Of a stretch of 64,000 nucleotides of DNA, positions 46,010 to 57,870 are shown in pieces (position 1 is the first letter of the stretch; each line of letters opens with the position of its first letter). Location: the NCBI GenBank assembly GCA_011109175.1, contig RDEW01000034.1, positions 242,140 through 306,139 on the forward strand, written 5' to 3'. The notes beneath the pieces are model-generated. The model was given only the letters and a program-made list of their open reading frames with translations. It had not been told where the DNA came from and did no database searches. A program made the position numbers and the translations under genes. This DNA is from Dicyema japonicum. Taxonomy: Eukaryota > Dicyemida > Rhombozoa > Dicyemidae.

Positions 46010-46160
46010 TCCGCAGACGACCGAGGACCACCCTCCCTATGGTCCTTGAAGGGAAATTCAAAAAAATTGTGAGACGTTTAAGAGAGGGAGAGGATTAGAT
46101 AGACTATGTGAGCTTGCAAATGACAGTGGCAAGTGAATGACGATTAATGCCGGACGGTTA
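46010..46160 (+). pseudogene. Family C LINE C-terminus, copy 5
   Basis: Reads RRRPRTTLPMVLEGKFKKI, then RRLREGED and LANDSGK, the same block as 14985-15070. Confidence 0.55.
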
Positions 46161-46676
46161 ACTGCCAACGATGTCTGGGCACACAAATGGTTTTGTGACA
46201 AAAATACAAAAGACAAATAAAAATTTTGGAGATAAACCATTCGAGTGCTTTGACATAGTAAACAGAAACAAGCTGATGAAGGTTCTAGAAGAAATACTAG
46301 GATGAAGTTGATAAAGGTTTTCAAAGCTGATTAAGGTTCTTGAAGAAATACTTGTTGTAAGTCTCTCGAGTTGCACATGGCTTGTTATTAACATGCCAGG
46401 CTTGATAACTCAGGGCAAGAATCTTTAATGTATGAAGTTTCTGACTAAGAAAGTTCAATTTTTAAAGTTAAACTTATATCAGCAAAAAAAGAGGAATTTA
46501 AAAGAGATGCGTCAAAAATTAAACACATGACTAGAGCTTCAAGAAACTTGATCAGAATAAAATCAGGTGTACTACTTATTGGGAGTTTCATAGACTCGCC
46601 AGTGTCAGTAAAAGTGCTCCACTTTTTTGTCGCGTTATTATTACTGGCTAACGATGAAAACCTTTTTTTAGCGTGA
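46161..46676. other. No gene recognised
   Basis: Unassigned; repeated GAAGAAATACT motifs near 46280-46350. Confidence 0.4.
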
Positions 46677-47155
46677 TATTATCATTAAAGCACTTTTAAA
46701 AAAGCCAAAATACCTCTTACCTTGCATGTAGCAAAATAATCAATTCTTAATGTCAATCTCTTCCACACACCTCGATCGTTAATCTAGGTAAAGCGTCGTT
46801 TTCAACTCTAGTTGCTAAGGAAATAATGTGCCTCGTTTCTCGATTTGATAACAATCTCTAGATAGCAGAAGATACAAAAGAATGCATAGCTTCTGCAGCT
46901 CCTCACATTCAACGCNTATTATCATTAAAGCACTTTTAAAAAAGCCAAAATACCTCTTACCTTGCATGTAGCAAAATAATCAATTCTTAATGTCAATCTC
47001 TTCCACACACCTCGATCGTTAATCTAGGTAAACCGTGGTTTTCAACTCTAGTTGCTAAGGAAATAATGTGCCTCGTTTTTCGATTTGATAACAATCTCTA
47101 GATAGCAGAAGATACAAAAGAATGCATAGCTTCTGCAGCTCCTCACATTCAACGC
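46677..47155. repeat. 239-bp tandem duplication with an N at the junction
   Basis: Units 46677-46915 and 46917-47155 differ at only about four positions. The single N (46916) lies exactly between them. It may be a true tandem duplication or a contig join artefact. No gene inside. Confidence 0.85.
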
Positions 47156-47499
47156 TAGGAGTATATCAAAGACCTGTGACGTTTCCATCTCGAAGAGAAT
47201 CATGGAAAAATATCAATTAATTTTAACGCTGTGATTCAAAGCATTATGGATTCGGAATTGCTATCTATTCAAAATTGACTCCTGAAATTCACGGTGTTTC
47301 GCGTGTGAGTGACGGGTTGATGCAATTCAAATACGCCTAAGCCACCACGCCTAGAGCATATAGTTTCTCGTTTGAGATTTTTATCGGACAGAAGATTCCA
47401 GTCAGTTATCGCAGTTGGCTTTTTAGAAAGTATCTAGGCACTCTAAATCGTTTTTTGAGGTTCCCCATGTTCCGGAATGAAATTAAAATAGATATTAAA

Positions 47500-47575
47500 A
47501 ATACTTTATGTCACAGACCAGAATGCAGAGAGTCGGAATCGCCATTCTCAAAAGCAATTGTCTTGGATCCGTGAT
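47500..47575 (+). pseudogene. Family A retroelement, 3' end
   Basis: Reads RMQRVGIAILKSNCLGSV, the terminal block of family A. Confidence 0.5.
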
Positions 47576-47639
47576 TATTTATTTTTTTAATTTTTGAAAT
47601 CCACGTACACGACTTTTTTTATTTTTACTTCGTAACACA

Positions 47640-47834
47640 TTATAGTTCCCTTAGTGCGGCTTCGAGATAGACACAGACAGTAAGGGAAAGAGAATTTCCC
47701 TGAGGAGCACCGGTTGTAGTTTTGAAAGGCCTGGATATAGTTCTTCCAATCCTGATTAACAGATCAGTGCTAGACTGTAGTACTCGGATTATCCTTTGCA
47801 TCGATTGGTCCACAAATTGTTGTAGGACATCCAT
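47640..47834 (-). pseudogene. LINE RT fragment (block around G-x-P-Q-G)
   Basis: The minus strand reads IRIGRTISRPFKTTTGAPQG, then NSLSLTVCVYLEAALREL, matching the RT segment 'F....GvPQGdsLSP..F..YLE.AL'. Flanking DNA to 48680 (minus) looks like the same debris but gives no firm motif. Confidence 0.5.
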
Positions 47835-48680
47835 TAATTAAATATAAACATTCTATTAAATAATGTCGAAGAGATGTATAGGTCCATAATTCAGCAGTTC
47901 CGGGGAGATACTATCCGGTCTAGCACTCTTAGCCTGCTGCAAGCTTAGATGTGATAATTGTTTCCAGCATCTGCGGTTCTCAGACGAAGGGGACAGATGT
48001 GATAATTATTTCCAGTATCCTCGCATTGAGCAGTCTTTCAAAATGAGAAGCAATCAATTCGATCTGTCGTCTGGTTAAGTCCTTAATAATTGACAGTAGA
48101 AGTCATCCAGTTCACCAGGTTTTTTTCAAAAATCTACCACCATATGGAGCATCCACGTTAATGATTGTCATGTAGCTTTAGGATGGGCACATGTCATTCA
48201 TCCTGGTTTGCAGGACTCTGATCCTGTCATTGACGATCCAAAATTGATGTATTCGATGAACAAGGTGGTCATGGACCGCAAAACCTTGTCCGTGATGTTT
48301 CGATTCACGGGAAGAGAATTAGTTTATGGGTTCCATAGTGTTCACAGCATCCATCAGAGATCTTCGTTTCTTGAAAGTATTCGATAGAGATGCGGTACTT
48401 CTTTAAATCATCTCACAATGCTTTCCTCATCCATGTCTTCGAGATCCCTCTGACGTTAAAAGAGAGTAGATTAAGGCCACCCAACTGAGTCTTGTGTTTT
48501 TAGGCTGAATTTTTAAAGCCACGTCACCAGTTCTGTCATGCTGATCATTGGCTCCCCAAAACGAGTTCATGGTGGAGTAGGAATGTCGAACGGTTCTTTT
48601 CCATGCAGAACCAGAACTGAACGCCACCATAACAGGTGAATCGCATGATGTCACGCTAAAAAGACACGTTTGCATCCTAC

Positions 48681-50124
48681 ACTACTACAACCCCCACTTT
48701 TTGGAAGAGTCCACGAGGAACCATGGTCATGGATTCCTGTGTTTCTGCAAAGAGCTAGGAAGCCCATTAAGGGATGATATCAATTAAGCAGAAGAACGTA
48801 GATTAGGAGATAGCTTCTCTTTCGTCCCAATCGCTTCCGAAATAGAAGGAATTAATAAGGAAGTCATCAATAAAATGTGGAATGCAATCACGTCTCAACC
48901 CAAGACCCCCTAAACTGAGGTAGTTTTCAGAAGGTTTTGAAATTTCCACTATCCGCGTAATTCTCCTGTATCTTTTGGCATCTGGTGCTTGATTTTTCTA
49001 TTAATTTCAAAAAAGTGTGCTGGAATTGAACAATATTTCAATTTAGGTGACGTGACAAAGATGTATTTCAATTTATCTAGATTCTATTAATAGCCCTGAA
49101 TATACCGGTAATGATTAAGTGTCAATTATCGTATAATTATGAAATATCTAGTTTCCACGGTCTGTGTAAGACGCTTTTTTCTAACCATCACGTCTATTTA
49201 CATCAGGAACCTTTACAGTGGAGTTAGAAATAGAGTCATTTGTTAGGGATGTCAGCCGTGCAGAGAGCGTTTCTCTAGAGAGGTGGATCACATGACACTT
49301 CTCAATAAGAAGGCACAGAACAGTAAAAAATACTTTGACCAAGAAATGTAGCAGTGTGAGAATCGAAATGACAACTAATCGAGACACATGTGACGGCAAT
49401 CGAATGCAATGTACGACCTTTCCACTAGCAGTTGCTACAACTATTGAGAACTTTATGGAAGAATTGATAAATATAAAATTTGGATGGAAATTGATTTTAT
49501 TTGAATTTTTCAGATATAAAAAATAATGACAAATTTTTTTAAATTAATAATTTCAATGTTAGCTAAAAATATTGAACATCCAATATTTTCATAGTTTAAT
49601 TGACTAATATCCACAGACACGTACTCAGTAAGTCCAATTTGAGATAATTATCAAATTTCTAGTAAAAAGTCAGATATGTCTCAGCATATAAGTTAGGATC
49701 CACTCACAAGCTAAGGGACAGGTTCTCAAAAAGTCGAATTTGAGAAAATTAATAAAATTTGTACGTATTATTTTGGACAACTATTATCATGTGACTTAAA
49801 AATGTGAATTCCGTTGAGGGAAGTCTCGAGGGCTCACAAGTGATCCAAAAACTGCTGTTTTCGGAAATTGCATAAAGTCAGTTTAAGACTAATTAAATTT
49901 ATAGAATTAAACTTGGATGCACTACAGCAAATAAATTATATAAGAAAGGTTACCGGGGAAATTAATATTGTCAAGTGAAACTGAACAAAACTCTCAGTGA
50001 TCACGCATGTTTGGATTATCTCATTACTGGGTCATTTATTTAATTATTTAATGTGTCGCGAGCTCTGAGAGTGATCCATCTATGTCAATCAATGTCAAAA
50101 ATAAAAATAATCCCTTTTTTGCAA
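48681..50124. other. No gene recognised
   Basis: Short frames only. Confidence 0.4.
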
Positions 50125-50400
50125 ATCCAACATTGTCGGGAGCGCGGTATACACACAGCATGCAGCGAAAAAACGATGAGGGAAAAGGAGAAGAAATAGG
50201 AAGCGCTACGAGACCGATTTTCGTTCTATTCCATTGTGGTCGAGACAACTGGAGGAATAAGTGGGAGATCGCTTCGCTTTTTAAATAAACTTAGACGCCT
50301 AACTACACCAAAAAGCCACGACGCATGTGAGACCCAGTGGCTTCTCCAGTTGATCTCTGTTTAAATCGTGAGAGGTAATGTCGGCGGGGACCACTTTGGA
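50125..50400 (+). pseudogene. Family A retroelement, 3' part
   Basis: NIVGSAVYTQHAAKK matches the end of the copy at 12106-12160. The following FAF.NKLRRLTTPKSHDACET matches 2330-2490. This copy bridges two truncated pieces and shows that they belong together. Confidence 0.55.
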
Positions 50401-50749
50401 TGAGTTGCTGTGTTAGTTAGTTGTTACTTTTAAAATGTGTTATTTTGTTGCTACAAAAAAATATCAAAGTTAACTGAGACCACTTAAAAAAGTGATAAAC
50501 TAGTAATTAAAAAAGTGATAATTAACTAATATTTTTGGTGGTTTTGAATTTTGTTAGACAATTTCTCGACAAAAGTAACTAGATTCCCATACGGATGTTC
50601 AAATTTTTTTAATCTAAGAGAAGGATAATTATTTAAATACGAACCTTTAACAAATTAAAAATAGAATACAATATCTCCACATCTAACTCATATTTTGATC
50701 GATGAACTCCCATCTTCCTATTCATTCTTCTATAATACGAAGACTTCAA

Positions 50750-51323
50750 GTTTACCCTTTCAAAGTTATACTGGAACTCATCGGCTTTACAACTCATCAT
50801 CTTACTTTTCTACATCTTCCAATTCTTCTATATTAAAAATTCTGGATTTTCGTGAACATCTGATTCCAAACCTTGGAAATAGCATAAATTTATACCTTTT
50901 TAGGTCAATCAAATCAATCAGAAATCTCTCATTAGGTACATAACAAAAAATATGACTCAGATCGTTGTAACTTTTCAGTAGCACTGCAGACAGGTATATA
51001 TCGCAGTCTCTTCCACCTGACGTATATTTTAATGAAGCATAATCTATTTCCAAACAATTCTTCCAAAGTATTTGTCAAGAATGGTTAGCGTCATGCATCG
51101 CTTCGGCACTTATCCGCATCTCCTCTGTTGGTTGGGCGATAACGAGCCTGTGATTAGATAACGAATCTTCAAGATAGAGATTTCCGTCTATCAAAAAGAT
51201 GTTCTCTGCCTTCTTTTTAAGTCTATACTTCCGAGCTGCTGATTCATTCAGGTCTCGTGCTCCGAAAATGCATTTTATAACGTTGTACTCTTGAGTATTT
51301 TTTATAGTAACTTTGTTAGGCAT
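50750..51323 (-). pseudogene. KRBA2-like integrase relic
   Basis: ATG at 51323. The frame reads EYNVIKCIFGARDLN, RKYRLKKKAENIFLIDGNLY and EEMRISAEAMHDANHS (an H2C2-like His pair), then a TGA at about 51069. After the stop the same frame continues into YVPNERFLIDLIDLKRYKF. 'NER..IDLID' is the region around the first catalytic Asp of KRBA2-type retroviral-like integrases. Later catalytic residues are not seen. It is a dead element or a domesticated integrase fragment. Confidence 0.45.
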
Positions 51324-51429
51324 CTGGACAACGTGATTAGTGTGGTTACTTTTTTGATTTTTTTGTCAAAAATTATGGTATGCCGACAAAATTGGTGTAA
51401 ATCTATTATAAAATACTATTACATATAAT

Positions 51430-51710
51430 AAATTAAATTTATTCCAAAGACCAAGGGAACCAAACTTACTAGCTCATGATCTTGACTCGTTCCAGCGTTG
51501 CAGAACTTGTCTCTAGGTAACGACATTGACTCCGGGGAAAGAATATTGGATCCTCTTGATGCTGGCCAGGCATTGGGCGTCTCGTCAGTAAGGTGGATCC
51601 AATGACGCCATCAAATGGAGGGAAAATAATTTTTGAAACACTAACCACATAACTCCACATGGCGCCACGCGGTTGACGTGATAATAATTATTATTACCTA
51701 ATATTATATT
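51430..51710 (-). repeat. SINE S1, copy C
   Basis: On the minus strand begins GCCATGTGGAGTTATGTGG and passes through GGCGTCATTGGATCCACC and AATGCCTGGCCAGCATCAAG to AGTAAGTTTGGTTCCCTTGG. Confidence 0.7.
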
Positions 51711-51719
51711 ATATAGGAT

Positions 51720-51990
51720 TAATTAATATTGAACCTTACGAAATAAAGAAGGAAGTAATTTTAATTGAAGTGGGGATTACCTCACAAGACCGACTAAAGC
51801 AAGTTGAAGTTGAGTAACTTCACAAATATGACTTGCTAGCAAATGAACTTTCGCTGCTCTATGAATGCCAAGTGAAAATTATTCCAGTGGTTTTGACATG
51901 GGATGGAGTTGTCTCAAAATTCCTGACGTTTCCACCGCGAATGGAACAAAAAGATAGTATTGATTAATTTTTATTAAACACGATAGATGT
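51720..51990 (+). pseudogene. Family D LINE C-terminus
   Basis: Reads VILIEVGITSQDRLKQVEVE, then LHKYDLLANELSLLYECQVK and TWDGVVSKF. It is truncated at the left by SINE copy C. The best-preserved D terminus here. Confidence 0.65.
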
Positions 51991-52399
51991 TGACACCTGT
52001 CAAATCGCGTGTCATCATTCTCAGCGCTCGCTACATAGTAAATCTGAATGTACCAGGAAGAGGTTATAAATCAATTAAAACAACAATAATAACAATTTAT
52101 TATCGAAGAGTTTAGAAGTTTTATGGAAGGTGAAGTCAGTGTAATGAATGTATATTTATTTCCCATGGTAGGAATGAGAACTATCCCTTCAAGTATCACA
52201 TCCAAATTTATTACTGTGATAACCATTCTACAGGAATAGAAATAGTAATTCTTTTAAAATCTCTATCAAATGAGCTAGTTTACCAAACAAAAAGTATAAA
52301 AAATGAATGCTCTAAAGCTAGAGTTGCAAAACTTTCCATCCATCTTAGCAAAATAAAAAAAAACATCATTATCCTAGAATTACTTTGTCAAAGAAAATG

Positions 52400-54600
52400 A
52401 AATAAAAGTTCTAAACAAATTAGGTGATTTCAGACCGACAAGGGCCACCAGTAAGGTTTATTTTCTGATGAAAGTTTTCCTTAATAAAAAAATCTGAGGA
52501 AGCACTCAGATTAGCTAGAAAAATGCTCAACGAGGTCTTCAGGGTGTAAACCATCTTAATCATAAGCTCAACCTGGGAGTTAGAAAATCATAAACTGGCG
52601 AATCAATGTGGACTTGTGTGGTCCCATAATATGGAAATCCAAAGATACAATTATTAAACTTGGAAATTCAGAAATTTGAATTTAGAGTTTAATCGGGGGA
52701 TCAAATCAATGATGACAATTCCCTAATTCAATGTAATAAAAATAAAGAAATTTTTTAGTGAAAATAGGTCAATGACATTCGGATATTTTCGGATAGATTT
52801 AGGGATCTCGCCTGTGAACTGTTGTTGGAGAAGGATAGCCATAAAGAAAAGAGAAGTACTCGATTATTATAAATCGCGGTCATTGGCTTTCAAGCAATTG
52901 GAGAAGTAAAGCACTCAGCCAAAGATACAATTATTATGACTTGAAAATGCAAAATATTGAATTTGAGAGTTTATTCTGAGACATACAAGTATGACTTTGA
53001 CTTATCCTCAGAAAGCGCGCGAAAAGAAAATAAATTTATTCCAGGTTTGTAGTGACAACCCAACTAGGGGACTGACTCAGAATCAGTGGGAAACTGTCAT
53101 GAATTTGATCAAGGTTCACTTTCAGTCCTAATGACAAAGATAGGAAGTTTTCCCTCAGTTTGATGTGGATTATTTGGATTTAGGACCGATTTGTAGACAA
53201 ACACTATTCCTCTGACTCTTCGAAAAGAATGAAGTCGGTATTATAGCCTCCCTGTCGTTTTTGACTAACTGTTTGCTCACCGCTTATTTTAGATGAGCGG
53301 ACCGCAAACATTACAGCTATCTTCACTGATCCGGTCATTATAGACCGCATTATAACGGAACCCGAGTCAAATGTGAAAAGTTCTTATGGAACGTTTCCAG
53401 CATTTTATGCAATATCGTCTACCACGTGCATGGTAAACCAATTTACTTTTCAAAAAGAAATAACTTTGATTTATTAAAAAACGGAATTGTCAATATTATC
53501 AAAAAGATCGCTTTGAGAAAAAGCTTCTCCCGATAGTTGCCGGGACAAATCTCAGACTTTATAACCAAAAACTAGGGATATTACATTCAGCTAAATTTCA
53601 CGGGTATCCTCAAGTTGACGTCCAAGAGGATGAACAAGCCATTTTTCGTAGCAAATATCACATTTATGTTATAAAAACGGAAGATTCAACCTCAGAGGAT
53701 TACCCCACAAAGATATTTATCAATCATTTCCGTTAAATAATATTAATGCTTAACTACGCAGTATGGAAACGCCCTTTATTCTGCTTGGGTTGATGTGAAG
53801 AAGTCCTTTGATTCTGTTGACCATAAATATTTATTTCATGTATTGGACTGTTCAGGAATACCCCGTTGAATTGTTAACTTTGTGAAGACCATAGTCAAGA
53901 AGTGGACTGTAAATCTCCACTTAGATGGAAGAAGAATTGGTTCTGTAAAACTGGGACGTGGAATTCTGCAAGGAGATTCATTATCCCCTCAACTATTTGT
54001 TGTGGTAATGGAACCCTTGAGCAGGATCCTTAACTCTATGTTCCCAAGACTCCAAATTAATCAGGAGGATCCTAATACTCTGACTTTTCTGCCAATCATT
54101 TGGTGTTCATTGATGACCTAAAGATAATTGAGCTAAAAGAAGATACTGTTATTAAAATTCGGAAAAGTCAGTCTCTAATGTTAAATCGTCATCATGTTGC
54201 GAGACTCTGGAAGGAGTCAGTGAATATCGATATTTGGGTGTTTTTGAAGACGAAAGAAGTAATGTTCTTGAACAAAGTTATGGAGTCCATTTTTTGAAGA
54301 CAAGGGAAGTAATGTTCTTGAAAATAAAGTTATGGAGTCCATGTTAAGAAGAGAATAGCCATGATTTCAAAAACTAAGTTAAATTCTGCGAAATTGTTTG
54401 GTGCAATAAATGAATACGCAATTTGCCACTTCGATTCATTTCCGTTAATTCCGTGATTGACTATTGTTCCGTGTTATTCCTATTTTTCATTTAGTGTAAC
54501 AGAAATATAAGCAGGAGAATATAAACTTCTTTGTTGGTTCGGTGGAATCCAAATGCTAAAGCTGCATCAACTTCCCCAATAAATACTTGTGAAACATGAA
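52400..54600 (+). pseudogene. Family D (Dong/R4-like) LINE, N-terminal and RT domain
   Basis: N-terminal remnants (TQNQWETVMNLIKVHFQS near 53075, FDVDYLDLGPICRQT near 53165) lead into an RT with SAWVDVKKSFDSVDHKYLF near 53790, DGRRIGSVKLGRGILQGDSL near 53930-53985 and LVFIDDLKI near 54100, then KTKLNSAKLF.AINEYAI near 54380. The catalytic box is FIDD, not YADD or FADD. A tandem duplication of about 50 bp (54241-54342) and a TGA at 53867 add to the damage. Confidence 0.75.
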
Positions 54601-54689
54601 AATAATCAATATATTGAAAATCCAGCTAAACTAATAGATATACCAAGTAGAACAAATAAAATACAAACCAACGAAGAGAGCGGCAATTA

Positions 54690-55010
54690 TTGTAAATATT
54701 CTAAAGAAATCACACAAAGAATACATTGCAATAGAATTTGAAAGGACAAATCAAATAGTGGAGAAAAATCCATATTTATAGGTTACCGAAACATGTATAT
54801 ATAATAGACATTTTGATAACAACCTTCCGCACTACTTGATGAATCCGTGGAAAGTAGAATATAATTTAGAATATAAAAAAATACAACAAGAACAGCTAGA
54901 ATGTGACAGCAACACACTAATAAAATATTATTAAAAAGTATACCACAATGTAAACCAATTTTTAAAAATAAATTAATATTAAATTAATTTTTAAGCTATT
55001 TAATAAACTG
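54690..55010 (+). repeat. Segment B repeat, copy 3
   Basis: Shares ATCAAATAGTGGAGAA, GACATTTTGATAACA.CCTTC and GATGAATCC with 3656-4020 and 11605-11940. Segment C is absent downstream. Confidence 0.55.
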
Positions 55011-55194
55011 AATTAACACTAAGTGAATAACCAAACAGGGCTAATGTTTCTGGCAGAAATCTTGGATGAGCCAGCCGATTATAAAATTAAGTTTATATTT
55101 TTAATTATATACACGAATGTTGATATTGAACTGGAATGATTTATATAGGATTCGAGTAGATTGGAATCAACGACTGTTGTCAATAATAATCCTA

Positions 55195-55475
55195 CCTTTC
55201 TCCCTGACCAAACCCTCTGATGAAGATTGCATCATGAAAACTATTCCGCTAAAGAATGAAGTGATGTCCGCGACGGTTGGATGTGAGACAAAAATGGAAT
55301 AGGGCGAACCTACTTCTCCACCTCTTTTCGAAGTGGAGCCTGTAATGAAATATTGGAAGATGGATTTGGTCGGCACAAGCAGATGTTCTCCCTTTGGTTC
55401 CTTCCTTGGATTAGTTAGTTATGACTGTTTGTGCTGGGCTTACAATGGTAAGCCTGGGGTTAATTAGAATAATAA
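55195..55475 (+). pseudogene. LINE coding fragment and 3'-tail repeat
   Basis: KTIPLKNEVMSATVGCETKM pairs with 16740-16860 and 27715-27825. The end at 55417-55475 pairs with 10390-10460. Confidence 0.45.
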
Positions 55476-55479
55476 ACCT

Positions 55480-56180
55480 GGAAGGCCAAGAGATGACTCA
55501 GCGTCTTTTAGACCAGTGTCACTACTATGTTCCATGTCAAAAATCCAGGAGAGACTTGTGTTCGGGAGAATAAACGAATTTTTAGCAGAGAGGCCTTTTT
55601 ACTTCGATTCAAAAAGATCCACGTCTACATATTTATAAACATTGACTGACATTCGAGTCGGATTTACAAAAAAGCCTAAGCAATTAAAAACAGTGCTTTG
55701 TTCGATCGACATATAAGTCTCGAGGAAGATTCTATAGAGAAAAATATTTCAATCGGAGATCCCAGGGAAGCTCATGCTTTAGATCACCAACTTTCTAAGG
55801 GGAAGTGTATGCCTCGGAGGTCTGAAATCAATTTCACGTCTCCTCCACAACGGAGTCCCTCAAGGATCTCTATTATCCCCTACTCTGTTTAACTTCATTC
55901 GTCCGGTCTCTCGACACTTGAATCTAATAATGATGCTCTACTCTCGTATGCGGATGATATTGTGTTGGCTTCGTGAGATCGGGACATTCAAAAGGCCACA
56001 GAATGAATATCCACGTCCCTTTTACCTCGGACAAAAGATTGGAAGGAAGACAGTCACCTTGAAGTTAAACAAGGTCGACATCTCTTTCAAAAGATGTCAA
56101 AAAATCTTGGATGTGACAATTGATTGCATTTCTGTTTGACACACACGTAGACGTCTCCCGAGTCTATCGCCTTGTCCATG
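55480..56180 (+). pseudogene. Family J LINE, RT domain
   Basis: Reads SFRPVSLLCSMSKIQERLVF (RT block 2), then HNGVPQGSLLSPTLFNF, LSYADDIVLAS (YADD near 55960) and KVDISFKRCQKILDVTID. Several shifts. Ends about 190 bp before the POU gene's stop codon, in the opposite orientation. Confidence 0.75.
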
Positions 56181-56369
56181 TTCACTAGAAGAAAAACCAA
56201 TACAAGTACGTCACGACCTCAACCTTCAGACAAATTAATCACTTATCTAACTGGTTATTTTTTTGAAACACAAAATGCTATCAAATTGAGCTCAACGTGT
56301 ATCGTTTGCATAAATATGTCAAATTTTTAATTTATGGGTCAAAAATTGAATTAATTTACAAAATTAAAT

Positions 56370-57125
56370 TTACAGTTTTTTTAAATCAATTTTACGCTTT
56401 TTCTGTATTCTGTTAGCGTACCAAGTCCTTATAGTATGCTCCGGCAGATCAAAGGTTTTTGCAATTTTTTGAATCTCTAGTTTGTACGGATAATTGTTCT
56501 TATTAAAAATATTCTCCAACTTCTTTTTGATATCTCCTTTAAAACATCTTCTTTTCTTGACAGTTTGACACGGTAACAAACTGATCTTGGATTTAGAGAG
56601 GCTGTCTCTCATTATTTGATCCAAAATATCGACAAACTGAGGTCTAAGGTTCTCCATTTTTAAAAAAGGCATTTTCCCAGTTTCAAAACGACAAACCGTC
56701 GATTGACAAATGGGGTATTCATGTTGCTCCATTAGCGATGCGATCTCATGTTGCGAATAGCCAAGTCTCTTACGCTCTCTCATAAAGAAATTGGAGAAAT
56801 GATAAATGTCTGACTCTGAATTTTCTATTTCAAAATAACTGTTGGCATGGACATGTGATCCATTTGGTTGATGGGGGCAACTCCAGAATAGATCATTACT
56901 ATCCTGTCTGGAAAAATTGTCGGTCTCTTGATAGTAATGATGTTCATCCGATTCGAAATTGCCCACAGAGTTGTAGTTCAGGAAATTATATGAATTCTCA
57001 GGGTCATCTGCATAAAAGGGATCTGTAAATTTCAAATGAGAGCAATTACAGGAATAATCGAAGTCGTTTTCCACGAAGTCATTATCGGGAATCGTATAAT
57101 TTTTGAAATTGTTATTATTGCTCAT
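56370..57125 (-). CDS. Divergent POU homeobox transcription factor, intact
   Basis: Single-exon gene, 251 aa, ATG at 57125 (MSNNNNFKNY), uninterrupted to the stop at 56370. An upstream in-frame extension has no ATG. The N-terminal 105 residues are acidic and rich in Asn, Asp and Tyr. A POU-specific domain lies at about 107-171 (FMRERKRLGYSQHEI...QSTVCRFE). A 15-20 residue linker leads to a homeodomain at about 188-247. Helix 3 reads RTWYANRIQKKRK where POU proteins have RVWFCNRRQKEKR. The F, C and second R of the WFCNRRQ box (homeodomain positions 49, 50 and 53) become Y, A and I. DNA-contact Gln, Arg and Asn51 are kept. It does not clearly join POU class I-VI. The nuclear DNA-binding role is inferred from the domains; expression is unknown. 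Confidence 0.9.
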   Translation of the reverse strand: MSNNNNFKNYTIPDNDFVENDFDYSCNCSHLKFTDPFYADDPENSYNFLNYNSVGNFESDEHHYYQETDNFSRQDSNDLFWSCPHQPNGSHVHANSYFEIENSESDIYHFSNFFMRERKRLGYSQHEIASLMEQHEYPICQSTVCRFETGKMPFLKMENLRPQFVDILDQIMRDSLSKSKISLLPCQTVKKRRCFKGDIKKKLENIFNKNNYPYKLEIQKIAKTFDLPEHTIRTWYANRIQKKRKIDLKKL

Positions 57126-57279
57126 CAGAATGCGAAGCACACGTGTACGGGAATTTACACTAAAATATTCCCAACGTTACGAAACTACGTTAAACGATGT
57201 AAACTAGTGATCGATCATGGTTTCTCTCGTCAAGTCTACGACCACTGCTGGGTTAATCCAGAAGCAGCATAAAAGGTTG

Positions 57280-57410
57280 AAAACGTCCATACCTCGCAGT
57301 CGTGGGAACCCATCCAGTGGATGGGGGAAATAAAATGATCATTTACATGCCACCCTGGCAGTGTGCGCCATCTGAGACAGGTGGATCATATAACACCACT
57401 ATATTCTAAC
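57280..57410 (-). repeat. Short dispersed repeat (SINE-like 2), copy 3
   Basis: The minus strand carries ATAGTGGTGTTATATGATCC, ACCTGTCTCAGAT, then diverges. Partner of 30190 and 32064. Confidence 0.4.
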
Positions 57411-57414
57411 AGAA

Positions 57415-57510
57415 CATTGGCCTCGGGATTGTGAGAGGTAATTCCCATTGCATGCTCAATGCCTGCAGGCCATAATGGAGACCTATCATAACAACTTTAC
57501 TTAATTTTAA
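57415..57510 (+). pseudogene. Family A retroelement, 3' end plus UTR
   Basis: IGLGIVRGNSHCMLNAC followed by the 3' UTR CATAATGGAGACC...TCATAACAACTTTACTT shared with 23396-23335. Confidence 0.55.
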
Positions 57511-57619
57511 TAATTGTTTTCACATGATTTTAAAGTTAAAATGCAATAATTTGTATATTTTTATTACCATAAAAAATAATGTTAGTTTCATAAATTATGT
57601 TAATATCGAAAACATTTTA

Positions 57620-57870
57620 TTAATCATGTTAATTCGATGAGAAATTCATCTGCAGTTATCCTAGAGATAATTAATTCTTTATTAAAAATAAAATTACAGG
57701 GTGCAGTCCTAGCTTCAAATCTGCTCAAATAACTAACAGCGTTCACAGAAGTCCTCTGACAAGCTGAGATTAGTTTTGGGCACGATGGGCATAGGGGAAA
57801 AGACGATTGTCTAATCCTGTACAGATGCGATAGTAAATCCACGTGGTGATCACAAAGTAAACGCGCCAAG
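57620..57870 (-). pseudogene. LINE C-terminal fragment
   Basis: The minus strand reads HHVDLLSHLYRIRQSSFPLC, resembling the 'GH..LL.HRYRI......C..C' end of R1/RTE-type ORFs. Related to 16595-16680. Confidence 0.45.

Noticed and set aside
45886-46916. Biological meaning of the two N positions
   Set aside because: Single ambiguous bases are assembly marks.
56370-57140. Start of the POU gene at 57140
   Set aside because: That codon is GTG; the first ATG is at 57125 and gives a normal start.
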